A stretch of 64,000 nt of DNA from Enoplolaimus lenunculus (Eukaryota; Nematoda; Enoplea; Enoplida; Thoracostomopsidae), in NCBI GenBank assembly GCA_030248215.1, contig JASANG010001091.1, forward strand, positions 289,497-353,496, written 5' to 3'. A model generated the notes under the pieces. It ran no database searches. It was not told where the DNA came from and saw only the letters and a program-made list of their open reading frames with translations. Positions 28,921 through 43,300 of this stretch are shown one piece after another. Each line of letters starts with the position of its first letter. Within the stretch, counting starts at the first letter, position 1. A program made the translations under genes and the position numbers.

Positions 28921-29191
28921 TTAACCCTTTCTCACATGAATGTTTTCTGTTTTCCGTTAGACCTACTTTTATGCTAGGATTCGAACTCCAGTGATTGGAG
29001 TGGGCGGCGTATACCATCACCACTCAGCTATAGGAGCTTGACGCTCGAGCCCGAGGGGGCTCTCACGTCTTGTGGTGATTTAGTACTATGTATACGTGTT
29101 GCAATTGTTAAACACGGTGCGATATATACTATTTAACGTATATACACTGCGCTGAGTTGCCTACAGGCAACTCAATGTGAGAAGGGGTTAA
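28921..29191 (-). mobile_element. TTAA-flanked element with tRNA-like boxes, copy 3
   Basis: TTAA at 28921-28924 and 29188-29191, ends CCCTTTCTCACATGAA and ATGTGAGAAGGGG. On the minus strand TAGCTGAGTGG fits the A-box consensus and GGAGTTCGAATCC the B-box consensus; this is the best-preserved tRNA-like copy. Confidence 0.78.
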
Positions 29192-29465
29192 AATAACATA
29201 TGGAAACTTCAAATTTTGGGTCCTATAAACCTCGTCCGAATTCCAATTGTCGTGTTTGGGGTGCTAAAGACCAGGCCTGAACAATAATCAAGTATCTGGT
29301 GAGTTTGGCATCATTGGTTTTGGTCTGGTTCGTTTCACCCCCATTTACACGTGAAGTTTCAAGCGTAAACTTGGACTTTGCATGCGGGGGGGTTTGTGAA
29401 CAAGCGTTTTACATTTTTCACAACCCATACATCAGCTTAAAAAACGCTTACACTTATGGAAACTG

Positions 29466-29645
29466 CACTGCAAACAATGGTGAGTCAAATTGACTTTATC
29501 TGAAATATGCTTTTCCTCACTACACAAATAGAGCCAAAATTCAACTCCGTCAGAGACAAATTGAGTCAAAATTTGACTCAGTTTGTGTAGTGTGGAAAAG
29601 CCTATTTCAGAGAGAGTCAATTTGATTCACTATTTTTTGCAGTGT
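29466..29645. mobile_element. Hairpin MITE, ATGGTGAGTC family, copy 3
   Basis: CACTGCAAACAATGGTGAGTC at the left and GATTCACTATTTTTTGCAGTG at the right. Non-coding. Confidence 0.7.
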
Positions 29646-30060
29646 ACACTTTAAAATTAAGTTTTATTATAAAAAATCAACATAAATTATTAACACAGTT
29701 GCTGGTTACCGAATGTACCTTAATTGCTTACAATTTTACACGAAACAGAATTCAAAGAAAAAAACAACGCTGAACAACTTTAGATTTGATTGATTGCGTC
29801 ACGGTTTGTATGCACCGTTTGGCATTCCGATGGTTTCGTAGGGCCAGGGTATTTGAACTCGTATCGATGTTAGAGATATATTTTAATACAGCTGTTGTCT
29901 GGGACAAAAATATTTAAAATAAATAATTTTTTTGATAGAATGTATTTTATTGGTACGGTGTTGATTGGATTTTTTAGTTGGTGTACACGGCTGGTTTAAT
30001 ACAGCCATTCAACCTGCACTGTCTGTATGCTGCCAAATGTTTTTAAAAGCAGCCATTGTT

Positions 30061-30272
30061 ACACTGCAAAAAATGGTGAGTCGAATTGACTGTCTCCGAA
30101 ATAAGCTGTACGGGGCTGCACAAACTGCGTCAAGTTCGGCTTCGCCAGAGTCAAACGTGCGACTAAGCGAGGCACATATGACAGTGGTGGAGTCGAATTT
30201 GACTCAGTTTGTGTAGTCCCGTAGAGCCTATTTATGAAAGAGTCAATTTGATTCACTATTTTTTGCAGTGTA
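30061..30272. mobile_element. Hairpin MITE, ATGGTGAGTC family, copy 4
   Basis: TTACACTGCAAAAAATGGTG at the left and CACTATTTTTTGCAGTGTA at the right, so TA flanks both inverted ends. Confidence 0.75.
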
Positions 30273-30276
30273 TTTT

Positions 30277-30390
30277 GACAGGCTTAACAATACTATAAGC
30301 ATAAGCGTATTTCTAAGCCTAAGCCTAAGCAAAAAATTAGTCTAACGCTTAATCTATTGAAACCCCGCAGAACTATGACGCGTCTCTCAA
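30277..30390. mobile_element. Fragment of hAT-like TTAGGC MITE
   Basis: Contains CTAAGCCTAAGCCTAAGC and the subfamily block GCAAAAAATTAGTCTAACGC. Ends are not preserved. Confidence 0.45.
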
Positions 30391-30771
30391 CTCAAAGTAA
30401 CTTGGGTATAGAGATGTCTTCACCGCTTTTATATATACGTTTATAGCAAGGTTGGGTCAAACCACAATTGAGGTATGCAAATATTCATCGGGTTTTGTAA
30501 AATTTTGAAAAAAAAATAGCGGATGCACCGGTAACGGACGGCAATTTTACCGGAAACAGATATCCGGTTACACCCTGTGGTTCACTCAACTATTTTAACA
30601 AAAAACCAAAAACGGTTATTTGGGCCAAAAATACTTACAGAATATTTATTGGAGTCGGTTGGCACATTCCATGTACCACAGTCTCAGCACTAGGAAACGA
30701 CCGTGCGGATATCGAAAAACACTTTAAATTTTGGTGTGCAAACAGCACGAACCGTGTCGAATGCTTGAACA

Positions 30772-31211
30772 CTGTAGTGACCCGAAAAAGAGGGGGGAAC
30801 TGATATTTATTTGGCCTCCGCAGAGGGTACCCCTATTATTCGGTTGCAGACTGTTATTTATTTTTAAACCCACGCCACGCAGCCCTTCGTTACTGATATA
30901 TATCCGGTACTGCAATTATCCGTTGAATTAAATAAACGTTTATTGGTCTTGTGTCAACAGCTTGAGCGATAATAGGTTATACTTAGGAATGTACTTTCAA
31001 AATTTAAGTACGCTTTAAAGTTTCGAACTCAAGTTATTTGGTCCTGGAGTCATTTATGCGCTACAATTAGGGTTATTTGACATTTATGGACTCTAATTAG
31101 GGTTTAGGGACACTATCCCCTTACGGACTCTTATTAGGGATACGCAGCCCAATTGATTCGGACTCATAATGGGGACCCACTATTAACCCTCCCCCTCTCG
31201 GGTCGATACAG
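30772..31211. mobile_element. CTGTAGTGACCCG family MITE, copy 6
   Basis: CTGTAGTGACCCGAAAAAGA at the left, CTCTCGGGTCGATACAG|TA at the right. 440 bp, similar to copy 1. Confidence 0.75.
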
Positions 31212-31213
31212 TA

Positions 31214-34200
31214 AGCAACTAGTCACAATTAGACGTTGGTTGAACTTTGCATGAAGGATATCCAAACATGGGTCGATTTTGTGCCGGAGCCTGACTGTGG
31301 ATAACGCCCAAAAATAACGCAGCGATGAACATTTACTCAACTTCAACACAAAACAACACACACACATTGAATATACAGAAAACAATTAAAACAGACACAG
31401 AAGCAGATCAAGGAGTATTGTAATTGTGGAAAACAGTATACAAAAACAAATTCAGTTCAAACATTAATTAGTATATCGCTCAGGTTATCACCAAAATTTA
31501 GACGCCGCCCTTCTTATACCCATATATCTATTAGAATCTAGTGCGCAATTTAAATTTTGAAATAACAACGCATAACATACAAATTTTAAATATTAAATTA
31601 TCCAAAAAAGAACTGTACAGCGCATAACCAATATCGCACTCAATACATGAAAACCCCGCTGAATCGAGAGGAACAGTGAATGAAAACGACATTAATTTGC
31701 TCTAAAACCCAACGAATACATCGATGTCGTGTACATTTCCGCGCAGATCTATACATTATAAATCAGTAAGATTTAGGCAGAACAAAAGTAACGTATGAAT
31801 ATTGAACAACAATCAAATACTGAGTCTGCCGAAATACGCTGAGAACCAACCTTTGAAAACACACTATGCAATAACACATGAAACATGACATTATAAAGTA
31901 GTAAATTGCTAATAATTAAAATGATGAGTACAGTACACCCTATATTCCTAAGCGGCCTATCTGAAACTATTTATAGAAGTCGTCACAACGTTTATATATT
32001 TCTCATGATTCAGCATAATCGGTATCCCAAGTTATGTCAAAATCTTGAAAACTTTTCAAAATTGCGGTTTACTGCCGTACAAAAACTAAATATATATCTA
32101 TTTTAAACAAACGGGTGTACTATTTCGCCATTAATCTAGTATGTTCAGTGATAATACGGTAATTTTACGCTACACAATCGACAGTAAGGCAACGTTTAGT
32201 TTGTTTAAAATTCTAAATGTACAAATTTGTTAAGTATTCAAATTTTTAAATATCACCTATCACCCGTTGGTAATACGTTTTCAAACTACCAAAATGTTGC
32301 GGTTGCAAATCTTAAATTTTACACAAAAAGATAACGTAAATCAAATCTGAAAATTATTGTCGCGAAATCGTAAGCTCTCCGTTCAGTGAGTTGAAAGTTC
32401 CAAGACCTATTACCAACTGGTTATAGGTGCTACACACATTCGAGACTACGGTTATAGGTGTCAGAAAATGCGTGTCAAAGCGTACGCTGGAACCCTTTGT
32501 CTAAGCATTTACCAAAGTTTAAGCCTTAATTGTAAAAAAACGGGGAAAGTGTGTGTACACGAGCTGCAAACTCAAAAACAAAACCGCAAATAATATCTCA
32601 CAACGAGAGTAAACCAAAAAATATACATATTCCAACTTATATTTGTTGAGTCACCCACCGAATCCAGAGTCACAATTTCAAAAACAATAATTACATTTTA
32701 CACACAAATATGCGCGCACACATAATGCCGACAATCCTTATGGGTCATACGCTCCAATGCTTATATAACTTATCATCATCATCAGTAGTTAGCGATAAGT
32801 CTTCAAACTGACCAACTGCTGTAGCTATGGATACCAATATTGGCGTACGAGTGGAGGAAATGAAATACAAATCTGCTAAATATAGAAGTTAACCATTCTA
32901 TGAGTCGAAATTAACAAGACGTCTCAGAAATGAAATTGGGTGTGTGGCCGCGCAAGGGCTGCAGTGAGACAAAGCGTAATTTGAAGTGCCACGAAGCGAA
33001 CCGCGACTCATAGGGTAAAAATCGGAAGATGACATTCTCTTGATTTTGAGATAAATCAAGCTCAACAGCGATCTGATAATTTTTTCGGCAGAATGAACAT
33101 TTTAAAATTGTTATCGTTCATCGAGTTTTTATTTCCACCGCTTAAAAATTGAATTCAGTATAAAACAACTGCGGAGAATAAATAAAACCCGCAATACGAC
33201 CGATTAATTGTGTTACACTATTGCAAATCAACGCATAAAACGTTGAATCTCCATTAATTTCAATAATAAACTGCCTTTTTTCGAGGTTCAAGTGGTGCGC
33301 AGTTTTTCGTGGGACACAATGGGTCAGTAAGAAAAATTGCTTCTCAAAGCGGGCCGACCCATTTCCGTCTCTAAGATCAATCACCAACTAGCAATAGTTG
33401 CTACACACCAGGAAAGCAACAAAGGTTCAAGTTCGGGTTCGGATTGGGTAAAAAATTTGCAGTTCGGATTCGGATGTGAAAAAGCCGAATCCACGAATGC
33501 TCCGCAATGTTTTTTTCAGTTATAAACAATAAAAATTTTCAACTAACTTGTTACTTTAATAAAAAAATTTTGCTTCAGGTCACAAATGTCAAAACTAAGG
33601 TCGAACACAAAATATATTACCGTTTAAAAGTTATGCGGCTGGTATTGCGTTAATATTTTGCAACAAATTATAGATATAACTGAAATTTGCAACAAGCAAG
33701 ATTCGAATTCAGCAAATTAGCAATGGATTCGTATTGTTTCAACACGTGGATTCAGTGCCACCCAGTTACTCACGTTTGATAATACGGACATATCGTGGAT
33801 TCAGGACCGTAAGTTGAAAAACAACTCCAACGGACAACTTTGTAAAATTACGCAAAAAACACCTCTGAAGATTTCTTCATGCAATATATTACGTACCAAT
33901 GAGATAGAGAAATCGCAATGATTGATGTATAAATTAAAAACTTGCCTTTCTACATCTTTTCGAAGCTCCAAGTAAACAGACATACATATTCAAGTCCAAC
34001 CAATTTAACATACAAAGTACAATTCGAAACAAAAACAGCCAATAACAAAGCATACGTACTAATTAAACTGACTTAAATCCATCAATATCCACGTCATCAT
34101 CGCATCTAACGCATAAATATGCTCCACAATCAATTTTACAGCCAACAACAAGAATCATATTCAATTTACAGCTCAATTATTACAGAAAACTGGCCCGAAA

Positions 34201-35025
34201 TAATGCTTGAGCATGTAACAAACTATACTCATGGCGTCCATCAACGTCTACATGTGAGAACGTTTACTGATAAGCTAGCTAATGCCTCCGTATTTTATTT
34301 GAAAACAAATACCCGGACCTGTAACTGCTCAAAGCAACAACCCAGATAAAAAACATTTTACTCACCTATTAATAACGTCGACTCGAAACCATGTTATTTT
34401 GACAATTGTTTTCGGATCAAATTATGTCTCAACCGAAAACAAATATAAGTTGTTTACAAACAATTTGCACAATTTCCACTCATAACGAACCAAAATGTAT
34501 CTACAAAAAAAGTTGAAAAACATACTATAAATTATTATAAACAATATATGCGAACAAGAAAACGACACAGATGCCAATACATTGTAAAAAAAAACCAGAT
34601 ACCATTACAAACAGAAAAAATAACTGCACATCGAAAAATGTCCTAAATGCATGCAAATATATATTGAAACAGCTGAATTAACACAAATTCAATGAACACA
34701 ACGGTTATCGTTTGCGTACGCTGGCAGTATTAATACATCAAACCTTTCGAATCAAACAGTTCACTCGATCCGTATTCCTATATAAGGTATTCTAGACACA
34801 TTGCGACAGATGCAAATTTTGCTGCGACCTTCGATTAATGCTTAATTATGCAAACAACTAAACAAACATAAAATCACTGTTTCACACCTCAATAATTTAC
34901 TGGTAAGGTTAATATTGTCAAACTTAAAACTGAAAATTGAGATTAATTTTTACAGATTTGATAACTCATGTCCATTTCCTGAAAGTGGTTCTGAGTTACC
35001 TGAACCGATCTGTGCGTGTCCAATG
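31214..35025. other. Gene-free AT-rich region downstream of chd-7
   Basis: No exon with splice support was found. It contains fragments only: a TATTCTCAAATG-family piece at about 32240-32460 and a diverged relative of the 41781 repeat at about 33400-33560 (GTTCGGATTCGGATGTGAAAA). Part next to 35026 must be the chd-7 3' untranslated region, but I could not place its polyadenylation site. Confidence 0.5.
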
Positions 35026-35316
35026 TCATTTCTTGTCAGCAGAACAAGACGATCGATCCGCTCCAAGGCCTGAAATTGATGGTGATAAATCGCCACTGTC
35101 TGCACCAGTAGAGCCTCCCAGGGTCGCAGCGAATAACGAATTGGCAGTAAGTGCTGCCGCAGCAGCAGCCGCATTACTGTGACTGGTGCTAGGCGAACAG
35201 TTTCCAGACGACGCTGGATGTCCAAGTCCTAACAATTGTTGAAGATTCAGCATTGCCTGAATTTCAGCTGCCGACGCACCGCTCGCAAACTGTGAGGAAG
35301 AATGTGACGAATGCCG

Positions 35317-35354
<38 letters not shown>

Positions 35355-37301
35355 GCTGTTGTTGTTGCTGTTGTTGTTTTTGTTGTTGTGAAAATGGCAT
35401 TTGTTGATCGCTATCATTACCAGATATTCCAGCCAACAACAGATTATGAGCACCTGTACGTTCACCGAGAGCCATTTGTAGACTTTCATTTTGACGCTTG
35501 GTTAACGACAGCTGGCCTGATGTTAATTTTGTTGATTTTGAATCTCCGCTCAATTCGGCGACCTTACCAGGTATACCGGGTTTTTTCGCTGCAGCTGCAG
35601 TAACAAGCATCGAAGCTTGACTTGTCGATAAAAGCGGAAGTGCAGAAGGCGACGGAGTGGTCCAATCAGTAGCCACTGATATATTGTTGGGGGTTGATGT
35701 CTGTTGTGGCATTGGGTTAACGATCGGTGTTTTTGCTGTTGTTGCTGATGTTGTTGGCGCAATTGAATGTTTCCTGATTACCGGATTGCTTGTTGATTGC
35801 TGACGCTGCTCATGTTGTTGTTGTTGCTGCTGCTGTTGTTGTTGCATCATGTTTGCCGCAAGAGCTGCAATAAACGGCGCCGTCGCAGCAACATTCGACG
35901 CATCACCAGTCGGCATATTTGTTTTGTTCCCGGTAAGGCCTGACTGTGCGGACGCATTTGCGCCTCCAGTTAGCGCAAGTATTGCAGCTGCGGCAGCAAG
36001 AGATTCTATTTGTTGCTGTTGTTGCTGTTTCTTATGTGACGACTGGCCACCACCAGAAGTTAGTGACTGTCCTAATATGCCCAACAGATCAATCGGTGCT
36101 GATTTGCCACTGCTTTGCTGCGACGAGATGCTGTTACCACCTGCTGCTGATATCGCCGCTAGTGATGCGATGTCAAATGGAGTTGTGGTTGAAGACACTG
36201 AAGAAGACGGTGGTGCTAGCACTGCTGAGCTCGGCAAAGGAACCCCACCGCTAAACGTCTTTCCAGACCGAGAAGTCTGCTTACGCATAGTTTGCTTATC
36301 GCTGCTCGCAGTCGAGACCTCAGAGCCTGCAGCTGAAATCCGTCCCTCGGTGGGTGGTGGGGCTAGTTGTTGCGGTGGCGTCGATGACTCTGCCGTGATA
36401 GCACTACACCCACCTGCCATTGGTAGATCAACTAGCGTTGGATCGCGATTTAACAGCGTTCCAAATGTTCCCGCATGACAACCACCATCGCCGTTATACC
36501 CAGTACCACTAACATTCTCTGAAGGAGTAGCTTGCATTGATAACGCGAAAGATGCAGCCGATACCGGATCGACCAGACCAGCTAATGCTGCAGCTTTCAA
36601 CTCGTTGGATAGGCTTGATTTTGCTGCAGATGTCGAGTTGCCGGCACCGATCAATGACTGAAGCATCGCCGCTTGCATTATTGCAGAATCCCGAGATTTC
36701 GTGGCAGTGATTGATGGTGTTGCAATTAAACCGCTTGTTGAGGTATGCTTTACGTTGCTAACCTTCACAGCATTCGATACATCAAATTGTTTTCGCAAAT
36801 CTGCAGCAGTTTGTGTCAAATCTCGACTAGTCGACAAATCAGTTACTATGTTACGGCCAGCGTCTAATGAAACTGGTACATTATCAGACTTCAATTTCCT
36901 CATATTCACATTTTTATCCCCATTGGTTGATACATTCATGCCATTCTCATTTTCTGTATTATCAGCGCCGTTATTGTTGATGCTATCACCAAATGTTGAA
37001 GGCTCAAATACAGAATCAGTTGAAGACGACGCTCGCTTACTCAAAAGCTTTTCATTCAAATCCGAAGTTGCTGTGAGTGAGAATTGTGGCCAAATATTAT
37101 CATCGTTGGCAGATTTGCTGAGATCGATGTTGCTTGGACTGGTCAGAACTGATTTAGCAGATGTGCTATCATTATTTGACACTGGGGTTGTTGGCGTTTT
37201 AGCTGCTGCTGGTGACATTTTGGGTGGCAATAACGAAGGCATTACGGCTGCGGCTCCTTTGCTTCCACTAAAGAGGCTTGTAAGTGCTGCAAGAGTTGTG
37301 T
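35026..37301 (-). CDS. chd-7: chd-7 exon 22 (last; low-complexity C terminus)
   Basis: Acceptor TTTTTGTTTTAG precedes 37301; residues about 3900-4657. Starts TTLAALTSLFSGSKGAAAVM, rich in Ser, Ala, Thr and Gln, with a glutamine run at about 35316-35395 (plus-strand GTT/GCT) interrupted by one Lys. Ends SADKK and TGA at 35026-35028. Confidence 0.93.
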
Positions 37302-40300
37302 CTAAAACAAAAACACTCGCAAATAACTCTTAGAAGTTACAACTATAGATTCGCTAACCAAAACAGCGCATCAAAGTTGCAGGGCATTGTTTGGGCCAGG
37401 CAAGATACCGACTGGGGGTTCAACGAGGGTAAATCAAGAAAGTAACTGTTCATTACCGAACGCTCGAGAGTGAACCTAAATACATCAGTTCAAGTTCTGA
37501 TTGACTTGACCAATCTGCCATGTATTTAGAACTTAGAAGCAGTGATTAACATAAAAATATGCAATCAAATTAATAAATTATTAATGTACACATACTCCGC
37601 CAAAACTTGCATACACAAGGTTACTCTATGAATTCTTATAATACATTTCAATTCGAATGCACCGACACACATAATGAACATACCAGTCCCAACGGCAGAT
37701 GAGCTACGACCAACATCAGCCGGGTTCAATCCCGGTAACCCGAGCATTGGGTTCATGAACGGAAACAGCATCGACATCTGTAGCGCTTCCCAGGCACCAA
37801 AACCTAAAATTTCGAGTGGATAACAAGCTATAAGCTTCACGCTAGCATAGCTTCTTTATACTCAGATGCAATCAGTACATGCACTACTGAAATTTTTTTA
37901 TCCTTCTTATTTAAAGAGCTTGCTACGGATTGACTCATATAAAATTCAGCCAATTATCTAAACTTACATGTAAACAAAAAAATGAGAGATCTAAGGATAA
38001 CTCCTAATCTACAAAAGTGTTTACCTTTGCTGTTGCAGCGACTAGCTAGTAGTACCATCTTTGAATGTCATTTTCGAAAGACATCTATCAACCAGGCGGT
38101 CCGTGTTAATTATAGGGGCTTTTTTGTTTTAGGCTAAAGCTTATTACACTTATGTTTAAGCTTAGGTTTTGGGCGTGCGATTTCTAATCAATACAATTCT
38201 ACTCAAATGTACGTACCTGATTGTGTTTGTTGCGATAGAAATTTATCAGCAACGGTCGGCAAAGCACCTGGTTTAGCTTTGCCGTCACCAACAAGTGCGG
38301 ACAAACCGTCTGGGTTATCGTCATCGGAAGTCAAACCCAAGTCATGCTGTTGTCGCTTTGAGGCAGAGCGAGGTTTAGTGGCCGATGCCGAAGGACTGCC
38401 AGAAGCTCCAAGACTTGATGCCAAATGGGCAAAATTCAACAACGCTTGTTGTTGTTGTTGTTGTCGTTCACTAGATGCTGAGGAAGCGCTTGCTTGCTTG
38501 TAATCGCTGCTGCCAGAGTCAAACTTTGTAGAACCAGTAGCGACTTTCTTAGCTTTACCTTCGCTCGCTTGACCGCCGCTAAACAGCATCGTGTCGTATA
38601 ACTCAGGCGAGTCAGTATCAAAAGCGTGACGTTTCACCGTTTTAGCGGTGCGGGGTAAACGAACACTTGTGGCGGCACTCCCAGTGTTATCACCGGTCTC
38701 AAATTCTGTCTCATCGTTTGTTTTGCCGCCCAAAATCGACATACTTGGCCGATGTGAGGCAACTTTGCGACGACGTGCGTCAAAAACGGGCGGAATCGGT
38801 TGCTGTTGCTGCTGTTCTTGGTTAATATGATTCTTACGAACTGAGTCCAAAAGGGTAAACTGCTGCTCTCCACTTGGTGATGTTAGTGCATCGGCGTGAA
38901 TTCGTCCAACTATTTTCTGAGTATCTTCTTCCTGCAAATGAAACACCAAAATTTTTCACAACAGGGTGCAAACGGAATTCCGATTCAAATCCAGTTGCGG
39001 TTCCGACTCCAACTGCAGGTATAATCGTAGTCGGAAGTTTTCAACGTTTCTAACAATATTTGCAATTATGCTAGAATTGTCAGCAGTTTTGCTAAACTTT
39101 ATAGCAACCATTGCTAATGACTTACAGAGGCTGTGAAATTGTCGCAGATTCTAGAATAACTTGCACTCTAAAACCGTACGTTGTATAATTTAGAACACGC
39201 GAAATATCAAATAGTAACTGAGGTTACACATCGTTTTATGTTCGTGCCGTTGCCGCAATTGCCGAGCAAATCAATCCAACTTTGAAATATCAGACAAGAG
39301 AACAATAATTGTATAAAAATAATTACCTTTAACTGAATACGATCTAAATATTGAGGATCGATATCCCATTCAGGATTACGGTCGAGCCAGGAAATCAGCG
39401 ATTTGAGTCCTGGAGCACGGTGTCCAGAAATCTTTTGACCAGTACGTCTATTGATCATGCCAATTCTATCTTCGAAGTTATTGCTGAAAATATATTCACA
39501 CCTCTTTAAAATACTACACTGTATATACAAGCACGAACTGGTATGCCCGAGTACTGTTCCAAAAATCAATCAATTTTATTAGCCGTATTACAAAATATTA
39601 CTTAGATTGCAGTAGTTTAAAAACCAGCAGCTTAAAGCATTTTGAAAATAGCAATTTAGTCGCAGGTAATCTAGTCATAAAAAATTAAAGAACCATTAAC
39701 TTACTGCGTTGGAGTGGTTTGAGCTGCACTGCGAAGTTTGTTCGCTATAGAATTCATAACACTTCCACGAGCATTGTTCGATTTGGAGCTTGTCTGAGTG
39801 ATCGGAGATTCTGCGTGTTCGTTATCACGATCAGGCTAAAATACTATTTTATTTTTTATTGGCGATAAAATAATGATATAGAGTCCTAGTCCACTGCTAT
39901 ACAAATGAATCAATCTCTCATTTTTATTACACTAATTCACCGCAAATGAAACTCAACATAGGTTAGAAAATTAACAGACGTTACAAATACAGCCACCAGA
40001 CGAGATGCCAGGTTTCTGGAACAGGATTTTACACTGAAAACGACAGTTACGTACAATTTCAATCTACAAAAGTACGAATATCTACAGTATTTAACAAGAG
40101 CAAACAAATAAAAGCACCCGTAAAATCTGTGTCCATATTCTCATACATTTGTAGACCTTTGTAATCAGGCTTGTAGCTTTCGAACCCGCGAATGATGCGG
40201 TTAAAACATTAGTCCACTTTTCGCATCAGATTTGCCATACTTCTGCAGCAAGGTTAAGATCCGTAATTACACGAGTTATCAGTCTGAAAGCCTATCGTTT

Positions 40301-43300
40301 TCATGTGATAAGCGCTATACGCGTTCCAGAATAACGTCTCTGGCGGGCACAGCTGCCCCATTTTAATCTAACATTATTTTGCATAAAATAAATCATACCT
40401 TTCCAGCTCGGAATGTGTTGCTTAAACAACCTTGTTTTGAGCTTCGATTTGAAGGCAATGGTTGTCCTGCTTTCGTTGCTCCGCTAGAATTCGGTACAGG
40501 CATATCGATGATGTATAATGGATGGTCGCTAAGCCATTGCGCAAGATTGCGAAGTTTTGGTGCTTCGCTACCACTGAGGCGATGACCGTCTTTTAAACTC
40601 AACACTGGAATCGGAGTATCTAAAATGACTGCATTACATTTCAAGTTTGGTATCGCAACCTCGTAAAAAACCAGATAAACTGTAAGAGGTATTCCCGCAT
40701 GCGACCATAATTTATATCCCGTAATGCATAAATCCGCGTAATGTTCGGAATTCAGCTTACCAGGCGGCAGGCTAGCCATTGCGACTAAATCTCCAAACGG
40801 TAGCGCTTCGTCCACTGTGCTCTGTGTTGGCGAAGCCACCTCACGTTTCGGCGTTGCTTCTCCCGCCGAGTCTGGTTGTTGCACGGCGATAAGTTGCTTA
40901 ATTTCGTCTCGACTCAACTTTTTATTTCGCCACAAATTATTAAGAGCGCTGGATTGACCTGAAGACCCTCCGGTACGCGAGGCAAATTTGCTAACAAGAT
41001 CTGAGACACCAGATACCGCAACCGATTGCGGCTGTACAACATTGCTTGTCTAAAAGAATATTAAATTAGCAATAACAAGCAAAATGATTGAAGTGTAAAG
41101 AAACTAAGATATATTATCAGGGATGTGCGGTCTTGGTCAAAAACCGAGACCCGGGACCGAGCATAAAAATAAAATTTTTTCTAACAAAAGTTTCTGAATC
41201 TTTCTTTGTACTTCTGTCATTCTAGCATAATAAAATGTTGAATCTGCTCAGAATTTATAACATTAGACACAAAAAATTACCACAAAATTTGCTGAACACA
41301 ATATTACTAAAACAGCAAAAAATTTATAGTCAAAAATATAATTGACGTCCGTTTATTATGAACGTTGAGCAGAAAAATACGGGGACTTGTCTTTCTCCAT
41401 TGGTCTCGGTTTGAAACCTACGGAGACACAAAAAAACGAGACCGAGACCGCACATCCCTGTATATCATTTTGAAACCATTCGGTGAATTTCTTCCTAACC
41501 AACCAAACAAATGAGATTTCAACAGTATACTATTTTATACAGAATGATTTCGGTGTGTCTAACTTAAAGATGTTTTATATCACAAGCCACCGGGTGGCTG
41601 GCAACAGCAAAATGGGCAATTTTTATGAAGTAAAATTGCACCATACAGATAAAATTTTGTAATTTTGTCTAAAATTAAACATTAGACCGTTCCACTTGCC
41701 GAGTTTGGAAGTGGTGAATCTTAATCAGACGGTAGAAAGATTTGAATTTTGAAGTATTGAAACCCGAACTTATCCAAATTATGGATGGAGGCTAGGGTGG
41801 CAACAAAAAGTTTGGATACGGCAAAATGTGACAATTCGGATTTGGTTGTGAAAAAGCCGAATCCAACAATATTCGGCAATATAATATGCTTGCATTTTAA
41901 ACGATAAAATTGTTTTAAATAACTTGGTATACAAATCAATATTTTTCTTTCAGGTCACATATCACAAAACGTTTCCAAAACATAGTTCAGCGGATTCCAA
42001 CTGAAATTCAACAGCACGAAGCAGGTGTTTGAGATCACCGTTGAATTCATTTTTTTAAAACGAATCCGATTCCGATTTCGAAATTTCAATTTTTACCCAA
42101 TCTAAAAGCGAACCCGCAGAATGAAATTTTGGAATCATATGGATGGAGGCTAGGGTGGCAACAAAAAGTTTGGATACGGCAAAATGTGACAATTCGGATT
42201 TGGTTGTGAAAAAGCCGAATCCAACAATATTCGGCAATATAATATGCTTGCATTTTAAACGATAAAATCGTTTTAAATAACTTGGTATACAAATCAATAT
42301 TTTTCTTTCAGGTCACATATCACAAAACGTTTTCAAAACATAGTTCAGCGGATTCCAACTGAAATTCAACAGCACGAAGCAGGTGTTTGAGATCACCGTT
42401 GAATTCATTTTTTAAAACGAATCCGATTCCGATTTCGAAATTTCAATTTTTACCCAATCTAAAAGCGAACCCGCAGAATGAAATTTTGGAATCAATGAAG
42501 ACGTTTCTTGCGGCCAGATACGTATTTATTCCATCTTTTATCACACACAAAGCTGAAATAACTTACTGTATCGGACGGGCTACAGCTAACACCATGACGA
42601 ATTGCGGTCAGCACGTTTGTAGATTTATCGCACTCCGTTAACGCGGACAGCAACCGCTCTTTGTCACCGTCCGTGTAATTAAAGCTCGCCGCTTCGGCAG
42701 CCAACACAATTTGAGCTGGTGGGATCGAAGGCTGAGATCCTGTTTCAACTAGCGAACACAGGCACTGGCATCGTGATACCAAAATCAGTTCCTAACATAA
42801 AAAATTGAATTAATTTTCAAGACGAAGGTTTACTAGAATTGCAGTAAAACAGAAATGTAATTCACGATATCCGACAGTCAGTCCTAGCGCTACTACAATT
42901 TTGTAAAACTACGAAAAACTGTGTCACTGAAACTGCCGAGATCTTAGGCAAAAAATTTTGGCCGAGCTGGAGGTCAATTTTCTACTTGGAACTGGAGTCA
43001 GACCTCCAGCTGTACCTTGCTTATCAGAACAACTATGTGTACTGGATTGCGGCGGTCTATAAAATCAATGCAGATCACGTCGAATGTCTGCAACATAAAT
43101 CATCTGTATACAACACTTCCCTCCAACGTGACTTTATAGTCAAACCTATCTGGTGTTTCAGATTTTGTGTTCGGTAAATAATGGTGAACTTAATGATCAC
43201 GTTCACCTATGTACGAAGTGTTTAAAATATTACAATCACACTTCAAAAATAACTAAACCATGTCGTACCCGTGGCCAGCCCATTGCCAGTAACGCTTGCA

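Noticed and set aside
35253-35603. Plus-strand frame encoding polyvaline
   Set aside because: It is the reverse complement of the polyglutamine tract in chd-7 exon 22.
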